Counted from the stretch's first letter, positions 27,444 through 37,702 are shown. The stretch: 64,000 nt of DNA from an uncultured Dysgonomonas sp. (GCA_900556485.1 USOX01000011.1:36224-100223); one strand, 5' to 3'. Program-made: numbers and translations. The notes: generated from the sequence alone by a model not told the origin.

Positions 27444-28400
27444 ATGAAAATTTTGATTTATGGTGCAGGCGTTATAGGCTGTACTTATGGCTGGCTATTA
27501 TCCAAAGCAGGTTGCGATATAACGGTTTTAGTCAGACCGGAAAAGAAAGAAAATATTGAGAAGAACGGCATCAATATTCATTGTACTGATTTCAGAGGTG
27601 GAAAAAAGCATATAGACGAAATTATCTTCTTCCCGAAAGTTACTGATGCTTTATCATCGGATAATGACTTCGAATATATTATCGTTGCTACCAATAATCT
27701 ATATCTAAAGAATATACTTCCGTCCTTAAAAAAAGGAGCTGGCAAAGCACATATCTTATTCTTTCAGAATGTGTGGGTAGATGAATTTGGCGAGATCGCT
27801 AAATTTTTAGCACCTCATCAATATTTCTTTGGCTTCCCTTTTATGGTAGGTGGTGGACGAGACAAAACAGGTATTAAATGTGCTATATCCGGCTTGAAAA
27901 ATGCACAAACATTATTAGGTGAACTAAATGACAAATTAACCCCTCGTATACAAAAGTTATATAAATGCTTATCCGATGCCGGACTGAAACCATTTGTCTC
28001 GCCTCAAATTAAAGTATGGTTGGTAACTCATTATACACTTGCCGCAGGATTATCAGCCGGAATAATGAAAGCCGGTTCTGCTGCTAACTTCTCAAAAGAT
28101 TCAAAAATTCTGAAAGAGAGCGTGAAAGCTATTCGCGAGGGTTTGAACATCTGTGCAAAACTGGGAATTGATCCAAAAGCAGAGAACGCAAATAAGCCTT
28201 ACTATATACCTTTATTTATCCTTATTCCTATTCTCAAAATAGTATATCGGAATGAGGCTTTGACTATAATGTTTGACGGACATACCAAACATTCACCGGA
28301 TGAAATGAAAAAGATGTTGGATGATATAATTAAAAAGGGTAAAGAAAATGGAGTAGAGATACCTTATCTGATTAATATGTACAATAGTACTTTCAGATAA
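27444..28400 (+). CDS. Ketopantoate reductase (ApbA/PanE) family protein
   Basis: A 318-residue NADPH-dependent reductase with the dinucleotide motif ILIYGAGVIGCTYGW (3-17) and a C-terminal helical domain. The segment KVWLVTHYTLAAGLSAG has a lysine-containing active-site-like region, but identity to true PanE seems modest. It may act on another 2-keto acid. It follows an AraC gene and probably shares its regulation. Confidence 0.82.
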   Translation: MKILIYGAGVIGCTYGWLLSKAGCDITVLVRPEKKENIEKNGINIHCTDFRGGKKHIDEIIFFPKVTDALSSDNDFEYIIVATNNLYLKNILPSLKKGAGKAHILFFQNVWVDEFGEIAKFLAPHQYFFGFPFMVGGGRDKTGIKCAISGLKNAQTLLGELNDKLTPRIQKLYKCLSDAGLKPFVSPQIKVWLVTHYTLAAGLSAGIMKAGSAANFSKDSKILKESVKAIREGLNICAKLGIDPKAENANKPYYIPLFILIPILKIVYRNEALTIMFDGHTKHSPDEMKKMLDDIIKKGKENGVEIPYLINMYNSTFR

Positions 28401-28401
28401 T

Positions 28402-28794
28402 CTAACGCCCCCAACGAATATGAGCTGGGAGTAAATAATAAACATCAACTTCTTTGCCATCTTGTTTTCCGGGAATCCAGCGAGGCATTTGTTTTATTAT
28501 ATTTATATATGAATCTGTTAGAATTGTACCTTTATAGTATTCTTTGGCAGGTTGTATATTCTTGATCTCTCCAGTCTTCGAAACTACAAATCTTATTACA
28601 GTCCTACTATTCTCCATTATCAGAGAATCTGGTATTTGTACAGACCGGATATTTTCTCTGATAAAGCGGTACATTTCGCTCTCCCCTCCCGGAAAAGAAG
28701 GCATTTGTTCTACTACTGTATAAACGGTATCGGCTTTCTGCGAATAGCAACTAATACATATAAACAGGCAACATACAACTAAAAAACTTTTCAT
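28402..28794 (-). CDS. TonB C-terminal-like periplasmic protein
   Basis: A protein of about 130 residues with an N-terminal signal (MKSFLVVCCLFICISCYSQ) and a single TonB_C-like domain (VEQMPSFPGGESEMYRFI ... PRWIPGKQDGKEVDVYY). The pattern is the same as the periplasmic domain of Bacteroidota BlaR1/TonB fusions, but the TM anchor and proline spacer are missing. An upstream in-frame ATG at 28851 would add 19 residues; the ATG at 28792-28794 gives a proper signal peptide. Role unknown. Confidence 0.8.
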   Translation of the reverse strand: MKSFLVVCCLFICISCYSQKADTVYTVVEQMPSFPGGESEMYRFIRENIRSVQIPDSLIMENSRTVIRFVVSKTGEIKNIQPAKEYYKGTILTDSYINIIKQMPRWIPGKQDGKEVDVYYLLPAHIRWGR

Positions 28795-28834
28795 ATACGG
28801 AAGGCAATTCATTAACAACCGAACGTAAATATAT

Positions 28835-28868
28835 AAAAAAAGAGCTACCACAAGGCAGCTCTTTCTTA
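28835..28868 (-). terminator. Rho-independent terminator of gapA
   Basis: Minus-strand GAGCTGCC and GGTAGCTC form an 8-bp stem around a TTGT loop, followed by seven T. It lies 18 bases after the gapA stop. Confidence 0.85.
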
Positions 28869-28886
28869 TATTTAGATAATTGTATA

Positions 28887-30189
<1,303 letters not shown>

Positions 30190-31038
30190 TTATAAATCCC
30201 ATGTCTGCTTTGTAAACTGACGCATAAAGTCCACATTTATAGGCTCATCTTCTATTATTCCGCCTTTTTTATCTAAGATAACCATACAACCATGTGGCAG
30301 AAATCCGGCTTTATCAAACTCCAGCTCTTTTACCTTTACAGACGAAGTTATATTGTTTATATCTCGTTCCACCTTAAAAGCTTCTCCTGTGTGTCCGTAG
30401 AAATGTACAAGAGGTTTCAACCGGTTAAGTACCGGACGCAATTCTTCCATTCCAAATCCGGGGCTGGTCATATCTTCCGAAACGTCATGTGAGATCAATA
30501 TATCAAGTCGTTTTCCCAGTTTTATGGATTTGTTGATATTCCTTTTTTCGTATTCTTGGATAAAACGTTTTTCGTTTCGGTTTTTACGGTCTCCAATTCG
30601 TCCTATTCCCATAAAGTCAAGGTCTTCGCCATCTTCTGCTACAAAGCGTTGTAGCATACCACTTTTACATACATATACACGATGGTAACAGTCTATTGGG
30701 AAGCAGCTTTCTGCAGATTGGGCTTCTTTTGTATCCAGAAAATCATGATCTTCGTGATTGCCTCTTACACAAATCATATTGATATCCAATTTGTTCAAAA
30801 AAGCTTCAATTTCTCTATTGATGTATACAAACTGTTGACTGAATCCTAGTTCTTGTCTATCTCGTTTTGCGTGTTTTATAGTCGCTTTATCCATATTCTC
30901 TATATCAGGAAAAGCTCCGATATCTCCGCATTGTAATATTAAATCTATTTTTTCGCCATATTGTTTTTGATAAGCATCTACCATCTTGAAAGGCAGAAGA
31001 ATTTTACCATGTATATCGGCGAATACTGCTATTTTCAT
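30190..31038 (-). CDS. Metallophosphoesterase of the rtcB operon
   Basis: The 282-residue calcineurin-like phosphoesterase has its metal-binding motifs in order: DIHGK (8-12), GDIGAF, RGNHED and YGHTGEA. It is the last gene of an apparent operon with an RtcB ligase and two unknown proteins. In that context it could process RNA ends (2',3'-cyclic phosphate or 3'-phosphate), but a nucleotide or protein substrate is equally possible from sequence alone. Confidence 0.85.
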   Translation of the reverse strand: MKIAVFADIHGKILLPFKMVDAYQKQYGEKIDLILQCGDIGAFPDIENMDKATIKHAKRDRQELGFSQQFVYINREIEAFLNKLDINMICVRGNHEDHDFLDTKEAQSAESCFPIDCYHRVYVCKSGMLQRFVAEDGEDLDFMGIGRIGDRKNRNEKRFIQEYEKRNINKSIKLGKRLDILISHDVSEDMTSPGFGMEELRPVLNRLKPLVHFYGHTGEAFKVERDINNITSSVKVKELEFDKAGFLPHGCMVILDKKGGIIEDEPINVDFMRQFTKQTWDL

Positions 31039-31045
31039 AATTGTT

Positions 31046-31537
31046 TCAATCTTTCCATATTACTAATACTTTTTTCTCTTGCCAATATTTCTCCAGAGTC
31101 ATTTTTTCATTTCCTATTACTTTTATCTGTAATGGGCTTAATCTTACACTCAGCTTGTGCGAATGTATATTTCCCCAAGTGCCAATATTCATAAGGTCAG
31201 TACCTTTTAGAGTAAGCAGATGTTCTCTTAGATATTTCATTATAGTAGGCACTTGCAAGTCTACACCTCCTGTTGCTTCTGCATGTGGATTCCTTAAAGC
31301 TTTGGCTGTATTAATCAATTCAAGCAAATCATTCGGATGGTTTTCGAAATGCTGTACATAACTGGGGTAATATATAATATCAAAAGCCTCTTCGGAAGTA
31401 ATAAATTCTTCATTGATAATATAACCTACCATCCAGCTGTCTGTACCATACTTCTTGTCCCATTCTTTTTGCCTCGACAGTTGCTGTTTGGGGCTTCCGG
31501 CTCTACCTATTTTCTTTTCAACTACTTTCCATCCCAT
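31046..31537 (-). CDS. Uncharacterised protein of the rtcB operon
   Basis: A 163-residue soluble protein with no motif I recognise. It is mixed alpha/beta in look, with basic N-terminus (KVVEKKIGRAGSPKQQLSRQ) and a conserved-looking NPHAEATGGVDLQVPTIM segment. It lies 7 bases before the phosphoesterase and 3 bases after rtcB, so tight co-expression is likely. A role in RNA repair is inferred from position only. Confidence 0.75.
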   Translation of the reverse strand: MGWKVVEKKIGRAGSPKQQLSRQKEWDKKYGTDSWMVGYIINEEFITSEEAFDIIYYPSYVQHFENHPNDLLELINTAKALRNPHAEATGGVDLQVPTIMKYLREHLLTLKGTDLMNIGTWGNIHSHKLSVRLSPLQIKVIGNEKMTLEKYWQEKKVLVIWKD

Positions 31538-31540
31538 GAC

Positions 31541-32938
31541 TTATTCTTTATTCATTCTCACAATTCTTGGCATAAACCGTCCATGTATATCTACTAATGC
31601 TTCCTGAGCCGGCATTACCCTGTCTATATCTTTATAAGCTAAAGGCATTTCCTCCACACTACCACCCAAAAGTGATACCCCTTGTTGAGACAAAAGCTTT
31701 TTCAGAGCAGATTGTGTAAATTGTTCTTTTGCCTTTTGGCGCGACATAGCTCGTCCTGCACCATGTGATGCAGAGAACAGCGACTCTTGTACTCCTTTTC
31801 CACAAACCAGATATCCTGCTGTAGCCATACTTCCCGGTATAAATCCGGCTACCCCTTTCCCTGCCGGAGTAGCACCTTTTCTGTGAACTATTGCAAACTT
31901 ACCGGGTGCTATTTCTTCCTTCCATGCAAAATTGTGATGGTTGTTTACATTTGCCAGCGCTTTCAGTCCTAATGCTTTGGATAAGTTGATATGGATCCTT
32001 TCGTGACAAGCCTGAGCAAAGTCCCCGGCGAGGTTCATGCTCATCCAGTATTCTTGTCCGGCTTCGGTATCTAATCCTAGCCAGGCGAAATGTTGTGCCT
32101 GTCTTGGAAGCTTGCAGACTTCACGGGCAATATTGCTGTAATGTCTTGCAATAGCAGCTCCCATGCCACGCGAACCAGAGTGGGAGAGGAGTGCCAGGTA
32201 ACTACCTACCGGAAGGTTTAATACATTATTTTCGATCAACTCTATTTCTCCAAACTCAACAAAGTGGTTTCCTCCTCCTGATGTTCCCAGTTGTCGCACT
32301 ACTTTACCGTGAAGCATTTTCAATAGTGGTGTCAGTTGGAATTCGTTTCTATCCAGTATTTCATGTTTCTGAGCGAATAATAATCCTCCATCCATGCCAA
32401 AGTGTGTATATTCTTTTAGTGCTTCTTTTATCTGGTGTGAGTACCGTTTCAGATAGTCGGCTTTTGCATCAAAGACTGTCAGGCTCATTCGGCAGCCAAT
32501 ATCTACTCCTACTGCATAAGGTATCACAGCATTGTCTACAGCTAAAACTCCTCCAATAGGTAAGCCATATCCGGCATGAGCATCGGGCATCAAAGCGCCG
32601 GCAACAGTTACAGGCAGGCGCATTGCCAGTTCCATCTGTTGCTTTGCTAAGCTTTCTATAAACTTACCTCCGTAAGTTTTGTAGGGTAGGGCTGTTTCTG
32701 CAAGCTCATATACCGAAAATGTTTTTTCGTAAGTTGTTGGTGCGAAATGTTCGGCTAGCCTGCCCCATATTTCATTTTCCTTATACTTCTCAGGATTGTT
32801 TAATAAATCTATTAATATTGTTGTTGTCTCTTCTTTTGTATTGTGTTTGCAATGTTTACTTACAATGTTGATAGCAAGGCTACGGGCAACATTATCGGTA
32901 TATCCTAATTTACTTAATTCTTTTGGTCGTATTCCCAT
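31541..32938 (-). CDS. rtcB: RtcB family RNA ligase
   Basis: The 465-residue ligase joins 2',3'-cyclic-phosphate or 3'-phosphate RNA ends to 5'-OH ends with GTP and Mn2+. The metal-binding Cys lies in VGVDIGCRMSL. Further motifs are GGGNHFVEFGE, SHSGSRGMGA and NNHHNFAW, and the guanylylation histidine is in SASHGAGRAMSR. The start overlaps the upstream basic protein gene by 25 bases. Operon context suggests repair of tRNA or rRNA cleaved by toxins or stress. Confidence 0.95.
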   Translation of the reverse strand: MGIRPKELSKLGYTDNVARSLAINIVSKHCKHNTKEETTTILIDLLNNPEKYKENEIWGRLAEHFAPTTYEKTFSVYELAETALPYKTYGGKFIESLAKQQMELAMRLPVTVAGALMPDAHAGYGLPIGGVLAVDNAVIPYAVGVDIGCRMSLTVFDAKADYLKRYSHQIKEALKEYTHFGMDGGLLFAQKHEILDRNEFQLTPLLKMLHGKVVRQLGTSGGGNHFVEFGEIELIENNVLNLPVGSYLALLSHSGSRGMGAAIARHYSNIAREVCKLPRQAQHFAWLGLDTEAGQEYWMSMNLAGDFAQACHERIHINLSKALGLKALANVNNHHNFAWKEEIAPGKFAIVHRKGATPAGKGVAGFIPGSMATAGYLVCGKGVQESLFSASHGAGRAMSRQKAKEQFTQSALKKLLSQQGVSLLGGSVEEMPLAYKDIDRVMPAQEALVDIHGRFMPRIVRMNKE

Positions 32939-33696
32939 AATTTTTCTTCTTCGTATTGTTCTTTAATTTGATAAAGTGGGATATTTGTAAGAGAATTATA
33001 CCCATACTTTTTTCTATCCTCCTCTTCGTTATTACATTTTTTCCACGAATAACTATAACCTCCGCGCATTTTCGCTAACCTTCTTTGGTTTTTATCCTTA
33101 TCCAAAAAGTCGCTTAATTCGTCATGATACTGTTCCAGTTCCGAATCTTTTATTTGTACTTGCGTTATCATATTCGGCACCACTCGCAATCTGAAGCGCC
33201 AGGGTTCGATAAAAACATATTTTTTGCAATGTAACTTGCTAGGTGCGTGATAGTATTCTGTTGGAAAGAAGAAGTGTTTCTCTTCTTCTGTAAATTTTTT
33301 AGTATTGTGGAAAACCCAGTCGTCGGGAGTTAGCAGAGTTTGTACGTTTTTATATCTGTACTTCCATTTACTTATTTTCCTTTTTCTTTGTCTGAATGTT
33401 TTGTGCGGACTGTACCAGACTGTGTTTATTTTATCTAACAATGTTTGGTAAAAGTCGGCTTGTTTACTGTATTTAGTTTCCTCTGTCAGAACAAACAACC
33501 TTTTATATCCTCTTTGGATTGGTGGTTTCAGTTCCTCATACCCTAAATCCCTGATTTGATTCCATACACGGGTAGATTCTTTGTCTATTTGACGCAGTTT
33601 CTTGTCGTATGCTGTACGAATACGTCTGATTTTCCATCTGCGGGATGGTAGGTTGTTTTGTATGATGAGGTCTTGCTCATTTGCAAAATTGCCCAT
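32914..33696 (-). CDS. Uncharacterised basic protein, first gene of rtcB operon
   Basis: A protein of about 260 residues, strongly basic and aromatic (SRRWKIRRIRTAYDKK; FRQRKRKISKWKYRYKN), suggesting nucleic-acid binding. No known domain recognised. ATG 33694-33696 is chosen because an upstream start at 33768 adds a stretch unlike the rest. It is the first coding gene after the operon's promoter and structured leader, and overlaps rtcB. It may be an RNA-binding specificity factor for RtcB; this is inference. Confidence 0.72.
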   Translation of the reverse strand: MGNFANEQDLIIQNNLPSRRWKIRRIRTAYDKKLRQIDKESTRVWNQIRDLGYEELKPPIQRGYKRLFVLTEETKYSKQADFYQTLLDKINTVWYSPHKTFRQRKRKISKWKYRYKNVQTLLTPDDWVFHNTKKFTEEEKHFFFPTEYYHAPSKLHCKKYVFIEPWRFRLRVVPNMITQVQIKDSELEQYHDELSDFLDKDKNQRRLAKMRGGYSYSWKKCNNEEEDRKKYGYNSLTNIPLYQIKEQYEEEKLWEYDQKN

Positions 33697-33794
33697 GATA
33701 AACGTTTTTGTGATACAGCGCGGCAAGACCGGATAGAATATCCTTTCCTGTTGCCGATATATCAGCAATTAATAAAAATAAATTTTAGATTGTA

Positions 33795-33887
33795 GGACTA
33801 ATCAACCAATACCAACTGTAGTTTGTGGTATCTCGGTTTCGAATATAAGTTGCAAAGGCTTGTCATCCCGATAAGCCAACTTAGTCC
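33795..33887 (-). ncRNA. Candidate structured RNA in rtcB-operon leader
   Basis: The 93-base segment is closed by a perfect 7-bp stem, GGACTAA with TTAGTCC. It contains a second stem (GTTG..CTT with AAG..CAAC, around 33848-33880) and a third (ATACCA with TGGTAT, 33809-33831). A possible loop-to-junction pairing is TCGG with CCGA. It lies about 85 bases downstream of the operon's promoter and 100 bases before the first gene. The layout is that of a multi-branch junction, reminiscent of tRNA-like RNAs or of a cis-regulatory aptamer. Confidence 0.42.
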
Positions 33888-33970
33888 TGAATTGATTTTA
33901 GTTTTTCTCCAACATAATTTTACCCTTTCTCTTGAATTTTTTAAAGGGTTAGTATTCTAATTATCGGATG

Positions 33971-34001
33971 CAAAGATAATGTGGATTTTTGAATTAACAA
34001 A
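33971..34001 (-). promoter_or_regulatory. Promoter of the rtcB operon
   Basis: Minus strand: -33 box TTTG (34001-33998), 19-bp spacer, -7 box TATCTTTG (33978-33971). This is a full match to the Bacteroidota housekeeping consensus. It leaves an untranslated leader of about 270 bases before the first gene. Confidence 0.8.
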
Positions 34002-34121
34002 TATTTAGAATAAAAATATTGTTTTCTGTTTAAATATTGAGAGTCATGTTGTATTGTTCTTACTATTTGCTATTTTTGAATGAAAATAATTATAAATACC
34101 AAATATATAACCTTGTAAGCC

Positions 34122-35471
34122 ATGATATACGATATTGCAATTATCGGCGGAGGACCAGCCGGATATACTGCTGCAGAAAGAGCCGCGGCAAATGGATTGA
34201 AGACCATCCTTTTCGAAAGAAATGCTTTAGGTGGAGTTTGCCTGAATGAAGGATGTATACCAACTAAAACGCTGTTGTACTCAGCCAAAACTTTAGATAA
34301 TATAAAAGGTGCAACGAAATATGGGATTACTGTTGATGGTACAGCCTCTTTCGATCTGGCTAAGATTATTGCCCGTAAACAGAAAACAGTGCGTAAACTA
34401 ACTGCCGGTATTAAGCAGAAGCTGGTAGCTCACGATGTTGTTATCATTAATGGAGAGGCTTCGCTTGATGGAGAAGACGGGAATGGTAATATTCAGATAA
34501 ATTGTAATGAGGAGTCGATAGTTGCTAAGAAGGTTTTACTTTGTACAGGATCAGAAACAATTATACCTCCAATAAAAGGTTTGGCGGAAGTAGGTTACTG
34601 GACGTCGAAAGAAGCGCTTGATAATAAAGAGGTGCCAGAGTCATTAGCCGTAATTGGTGGCGGTGTGATAGGGATCGAATTTGCTTCGTTTTTCAATAGC
34701 TTGGGCGTAAAGGTGACCGTTATAGAGATGCTTCCTGAAATACTAGGAGCAATGGATAAAGAATTATCCGCCTTACTTAGAGCTGAATATGCAAAGAAAG
34801 GTATTGAGTTTCATATTGATACAAAAGTTGTAGAAGTTAAGTCCGGACAGGTTATAATAGAAAAGGATGGAGAGCAATCAACTATTGATGCTTCACAAAT
34901 ATTGTTAAGTACAGGACGTCGCCCGATTACAACAAACTTAGGTTTGGATAGACTAAATATTGAAATGTTCAAGAATGGTGTTAAGGTAAATGAGTATATG
35001 CAGACTTCTCATCCTGATATTTATGCTTGTGGAGATATCACAGGACATTCTTTGTTGGCACATACTGCTGTGCGCGAAGGTGAGGTTGCTGTAAACCACA
35101 TTTTAGGAAAAGAGGATAAGATGAGTTATCGGGCTATTCCGGGTGTTGTATATACCAATCCTGAAATTGCCGGGATAGGGCAGACGGAAGAGGAACTTGC
35201 AGCAAAAGGAATTGAATACAAAGTGATGAAATTACCAATGGCTTATTCCGGTCGTTTTGTTGCCGAAAATGAATTAGGGAATGGCGTTTGTAAACTTATT
35301 GTAAACAAAGATAATAAGATTGTTGGTTGTCATATGTTGGGCAATCCGGCGTCTGAGCTAATCGTTATTGCTGGTATTGCTATAGAAAAAGAATATACAG
35401 TTGAAGAGTTTCAGAAAATAGTATTTCCACATCCTACAGTGGGAGAGATATTGCACGAAATATTGTATTAA
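34122..35471 (+). CDS. lpdA: Dihydrolipoyl dehydrogenase
   Basis: The 449-residue FAD/NAD flavoprotein is the E3 component of 2-oxoacid dehydrogenases or the glycine cleavage system. The FAD motif is IIGGGPAGYTAA (7-18) and the redox disulfide is GGVCLNEGC (Cys40/Cys45). The NAD motif GGGVIGIEFA follows, and the C-terminal HPTVGE has the catalytic His-Glu. It appears monocistronic, with a possible -7 box TATTTTTG (34071-34078) and TTG 19 bases upstream. Confidence 0.96.
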   Translation: MIYDIAIIGGGPAGYTAAERAAANGLKTILFERNALGGVCLNEGCIPTKTLLYSAKTLDNIKGATKYGITVDGTASFDLAKIIARKQKTVRKLTAGIKQKLVAHDVVIINGEASLDGEDGNGNIQINCNEESIVAKKVLLCTGSETIIPPIKGLAEVGYWTSKEALDNKEVPESLAVIGGGVIGIEFASFFNSLGVKVTVIEMLPEILGAMDKELSALLRAEYAKKGIEFHIDTKVVEVKSGQVIIEKDGEQSTIDASQILLSTGRRPITTNLGLDRLNIEMFKNGVKVNEYMQTSHPDIYACGDITGHSLLAHTAVREGEVAVNHILGKEDKMSYRAIPGVVYTNPEIAGIGQTEEELAAKGIEYKVMKLPMAYSGRFVAENELGNGVCKLIVNKDNKIVGCHMLGNPASELIVIAGIAIEKEYTVEEFQKIVFPHPTVGEILHEILY

Positions 35472-35532
35472 GGCCTCCCCAACCCCTCCAAAGGAGGGGC
35501 TAAGTCTCCCCTATGGGGAGATATAGAGGGGC
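35472..35532. repeat. Double GC-rich hairpin between convergent genes
   Basis: CCCCTCC-AAA-GGAGGGG (35483-35499) and TCTCCCC-TAT-GGGGAGA (35505-35521) form two adjacent perfect hairpins in a GC-rich patch between the stop codons of lpdA and the epimerase gene. Similar patches are common in Bacteroidota genomes, and this one may act as a bidirectional terminator. Confidence 0.7.
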
Positions 35533-35547
35533 TTATGGCAGTTTGAT

Positions 35548-36561
35548 TCAAAGCCATCCATTTTCTTTATACCATTTAACAGACTCTTCAAGTCCTTTCT
35601 TAAGATTATATTTTGGTGAAAAATGTAAATCATTGACAAGAGGAGTGATATCACATTCCCAATTGCGCTGCTTCATTATTTTATATTTGTCACGATTGAG
35701 GGTGGATGGCTTTTTCGTGATTTTAGAAATATCTTCGGCTATGACAGATATTCCTTTCAGTAGCCAAAGAGGAACTTTTAGGCTTATTACAAACTTTTTA
35801 CCCAAAACTTCTTTCACAAGCCTTGTGTATTCTTTGTCGGTATGTACATCTCCGTCAGCCACAAAATAATGTCTGTTTTTCACCTCGCTTTCCAATCCTA
35901 AGAAGACAGCATCAACTAAATCGCGTACATATATAAATGTAAGGTGCTGAGGTTTGAATCTTGCGCCAACATCCAACCCCGATTTTACAGTCTTTAGCAT
36001 CAGGTAATAGTCTTTCTCCTTAGGTCCGTATACTCCCGTTGGTCGAAGTATGATATAAGGAAAATCCAATTGAGATTGAAGATACTGCTCAGCCTTTAAT
36101 TTGCTTTTGCCATATGCCGTGTTAGGGTTTGGAATATCTGTAATCTTTATAGGAGTGTAATTAATTTCGTCTCCTTGTCCGAATGAGCTAAGGCTGCTCA
36201 TTAAAATGAATTTTTCGGGAACAGCATTCGCCTCTTTCAGGCTATCAACAAAATTTGCTGTAAACTGAAAATTAACTTTGTCGAAGTCGTCAGGATTCAA
36301 GCACTTGGTAAGTCCTGCATTATGGACAATATAATCGAATTTGCCATATTCGGTTACAAATTCTTTCAACTGTTCAGTCAATTTTTCCTTGTTAGCAAAG
36401 TTGAGGTCTATAAACTGAATGCGTGAGTCCTGAAGATATTCCCGACTACTGCTTTTGCGGATACCAGCCCATGTGTCAAATCCTTTTTCGAGAGCCTTCT
36501 CTACAAGAAAACTTCCGATAAAACCACTGGCTCCTGTTATGAGTATGCGTTTAGTATTCAT
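35548..36561 (-). CDS. NAD-dependent epimerase/dehydratase family protein
   Basis: A 337-residue extended SDR. The cofactor motif is ITGASGFIGSFL (8-19), and the active site is MSSLSSFGQ with YGKSKLKAE (YxxxK). The C-terminal region has a hydrophobic KVPLWLLKGISVI segment, as in 3-beta-HSD-like members. The substrate is unknown; it could be a nucleotide sugar or a lipid-linked alcohol. Confidence 0.88.
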   Translation of the reverse strand: MNTKRILITGASGFIGSFLVEKALEKGFDTWAGIRKSSSREYLQDSRIQFIDLNFANKEKLTEQLKEFVTEYGKFDYIVHNAGLTKCLNPDDFDKVNFQFTANFVDSLKEANAVPEKFILMSSLSSFGQGDEINYTPIKITDIPNPNTAYGKSKLKAEQYLQSQLDFPYIILRPTGVYGPKEKDYYLMLKTVKSGLDVGARFKPQHLTFIYVRDLVDAVFLGLESEVKNRHYFVADGDVHTDKEYTRLVKEVLGKKFVISLKVPLWLLKGISVIAEDISKITKKPSTLNRDKYKIMKQRNWECDITPLVNDLHFSPKYNLKKGLEESVKWYKENGWL

Positions 36562-36865
36562 ATTGGGAACAAATTTACGAAAATAGTTATAAGTTGCGAG
36601 CTACTGCTTACAAGTCTTTTTTGCTATGAAGTTGTCTGTGCTTTTTGTTTATTTTATCATGCTGATGATAGGAAGCATCTTTTTTAAGAGATATTTGGCT
36701 CCGCTTTGCTCTGCCGATTTTCAATTCACTCCGTTCAAAATGACAAAGAGTATATTTCCTTCAATAAATGTTGCTAATACTAAGCTAACAGCTAATGGCT
36801 AGTGGCTAATCGCTTTTTCTAATAGAAATTATTTCTTTAATATGAGAACTTTAACGATATAAATA
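36562..36865. other. Intergenic region upstream of rpmB
   Basis: About 300 bases with no gene visible. A copy of the AGCTAATGGCTA-type repeat lies at 36782-36815 (GCTAACAGCTAATGGCTAG and a further GGCTAATCGCT). Confidence 0.5.
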
Positions 36866-36896
36866 TTTGTACATTCGGAAAATATAACTACATTTG
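36866..36896 (+). promoter_or_regulatory. Promoter of rpmB-rpmG
   Basis: -33 box TTTG (36866-36869), 19-bp spacer and -7 box TACATTTG (36889-36896) fit the Bacteroidota consensus and place the start about 50 bases before rpmB. Confidence 0.85.
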
Positions 36897-36952
36897 CATC
36901 CCGATTTTGCATTCGAATATAATATAAAATAAACATAAAATAAAAGATAGCG

Positions 36953-37192
36953 ATGTCCAAGATTTGTCAAATTACAGGAAAAAAAGCTATGGTTGGCAAC
37001 AACGTTTCTCACTCAAACAGAAAGACTAAGAGAAAATTTAATGTCAATCTTTTCAGAAAAAAATTCTACTGGGTAGAACAAGATTGTTGGATTAGCCTAA
37101 ACGTTTCAGCTGCCGGGCTTCGCACAATCAATAAAATAGGATTGGATGCTGCACTGAAAAGAGCGGCGACAGACGGGTATTTGAACGCTTAA
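36953..37192 (+). CDS. rpmB: Ribosomal protein bL28
   Basis: The 79-residue 50S protein starts [20 protein letters not shown], with the typical [15 protein letters not shown] stretch and the [14 protein letters not shown] core. It is the first gene of a three-gene unit with rpmG and the DUF4295 gene. Confidence 0.97.
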   Translation: MSKICQITGKKAMVGNNVSHSNRKTKRKFNVNLFRKKFYWVEQDCWISLNVSAAGLRTINKIGLDAALKRAATDGYLNA

Positions 37193-37211
37193 TTATCAGG
37201 AGGATCAAGAA

Positions 37212-37400
37212 ATGGCTAAAAAAGCAAAAGGAAACAGAATCCAAGTAATCTTGGAGTGCACAGAGCACAAAGAAAGTGGTATGCCGGGCACATCCCGTTA
37301 TATTACTACTAAAAACAGAAAGAACACTACTGAAAGATTGGAATTGAAAAAATACAATCCGGTATTGAAGAAAGTAACTGTACATAAAGAAATCAAGTAA
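37212..37400 (+). CDS. rpmG: Ribosomal protein bL33
   Basis: The 62-residue protein has the ILECTEHK opening and the [11 protein letters not shown] core. It lacks the CxxC pairs and is therefore the zinc-independent (C-minus) form. It is followed after 13 bases by the DUF4295 gene, a conserved Bacteroidota order. Confidence 0.96.
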   Translation: MAKKAKGNRIQVILECTEHKESGMPGTSRYITTKNRKNTTERLELKKYNPVLKKVTVHKEIK

Positions 37401-37413
37401 AACGATATAGACC

Positions 37414-37575
37414 ATGGCAAAGAAAACAGTCGCAGGTTATCGTGACCCATCTTCAAAAGATGGTCGTAACTATGCAAAAGTAATCAAAATGGAAAAATCG
37501 CCTAAAACAGGTGCTTATACATTTAAAGAAGAAATGGTTCCAAACGAATCAGTAAAAGATTATTTCGCAAAATAA
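37414..37575 (+). CDS. DUF4295 family small protein
   Basis: The 53-residue basic protein runs from MAKKTVAGYRDPSSKDGRN to ESVKDYFAK. DUF4295 proteins almost always follow rpmG in Bacteroidota and are presumed ribosome-associated. Function is unproven. Confidence 0.92.
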   Translation: MAKKTVAGYRDPSSKDGRNYAKVIKMEKSPKTGAYTFKEEMVPNESVKDYFAK

Positions 37576-37597
37576 TTTTTATTATAATAGGATAAGA

Positions 37598-37634
37598 AAA
37601 TCCTCCCTTTTTTGAATAAAGGGAGGATTTTTTA
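37598..37634 (+). terminator. Rho-independent terminator
   Basis: AATCCTCCCTTT and AAAGGGAGGATT form a 12-bp stem around a short loop, followed by a T run. It ends the rpmB-rpmG-DUF4295 unit. Confidence 0.9.
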
Positions 37635-37702
37635 TTTGATAATATTTAAGTGGTTGCTTATACTTTCCTATTTTTGTAATATCGTTAAAAACTGAAAAAG
37701 AT

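Noticed and set aside
33795..33887. A genuine tRNA gene upstream of the rtcB operon
   Set aside because: The acceptor-like stem is good, but there is no canonical anticodon arm, T arm or D arm in the right positions on either strand.
36566..36780. A possible decayed gene upstream of rpmB
   Set aside because: No frame longer than a few dozen codons and no similarity recognised; treated as intergenic.
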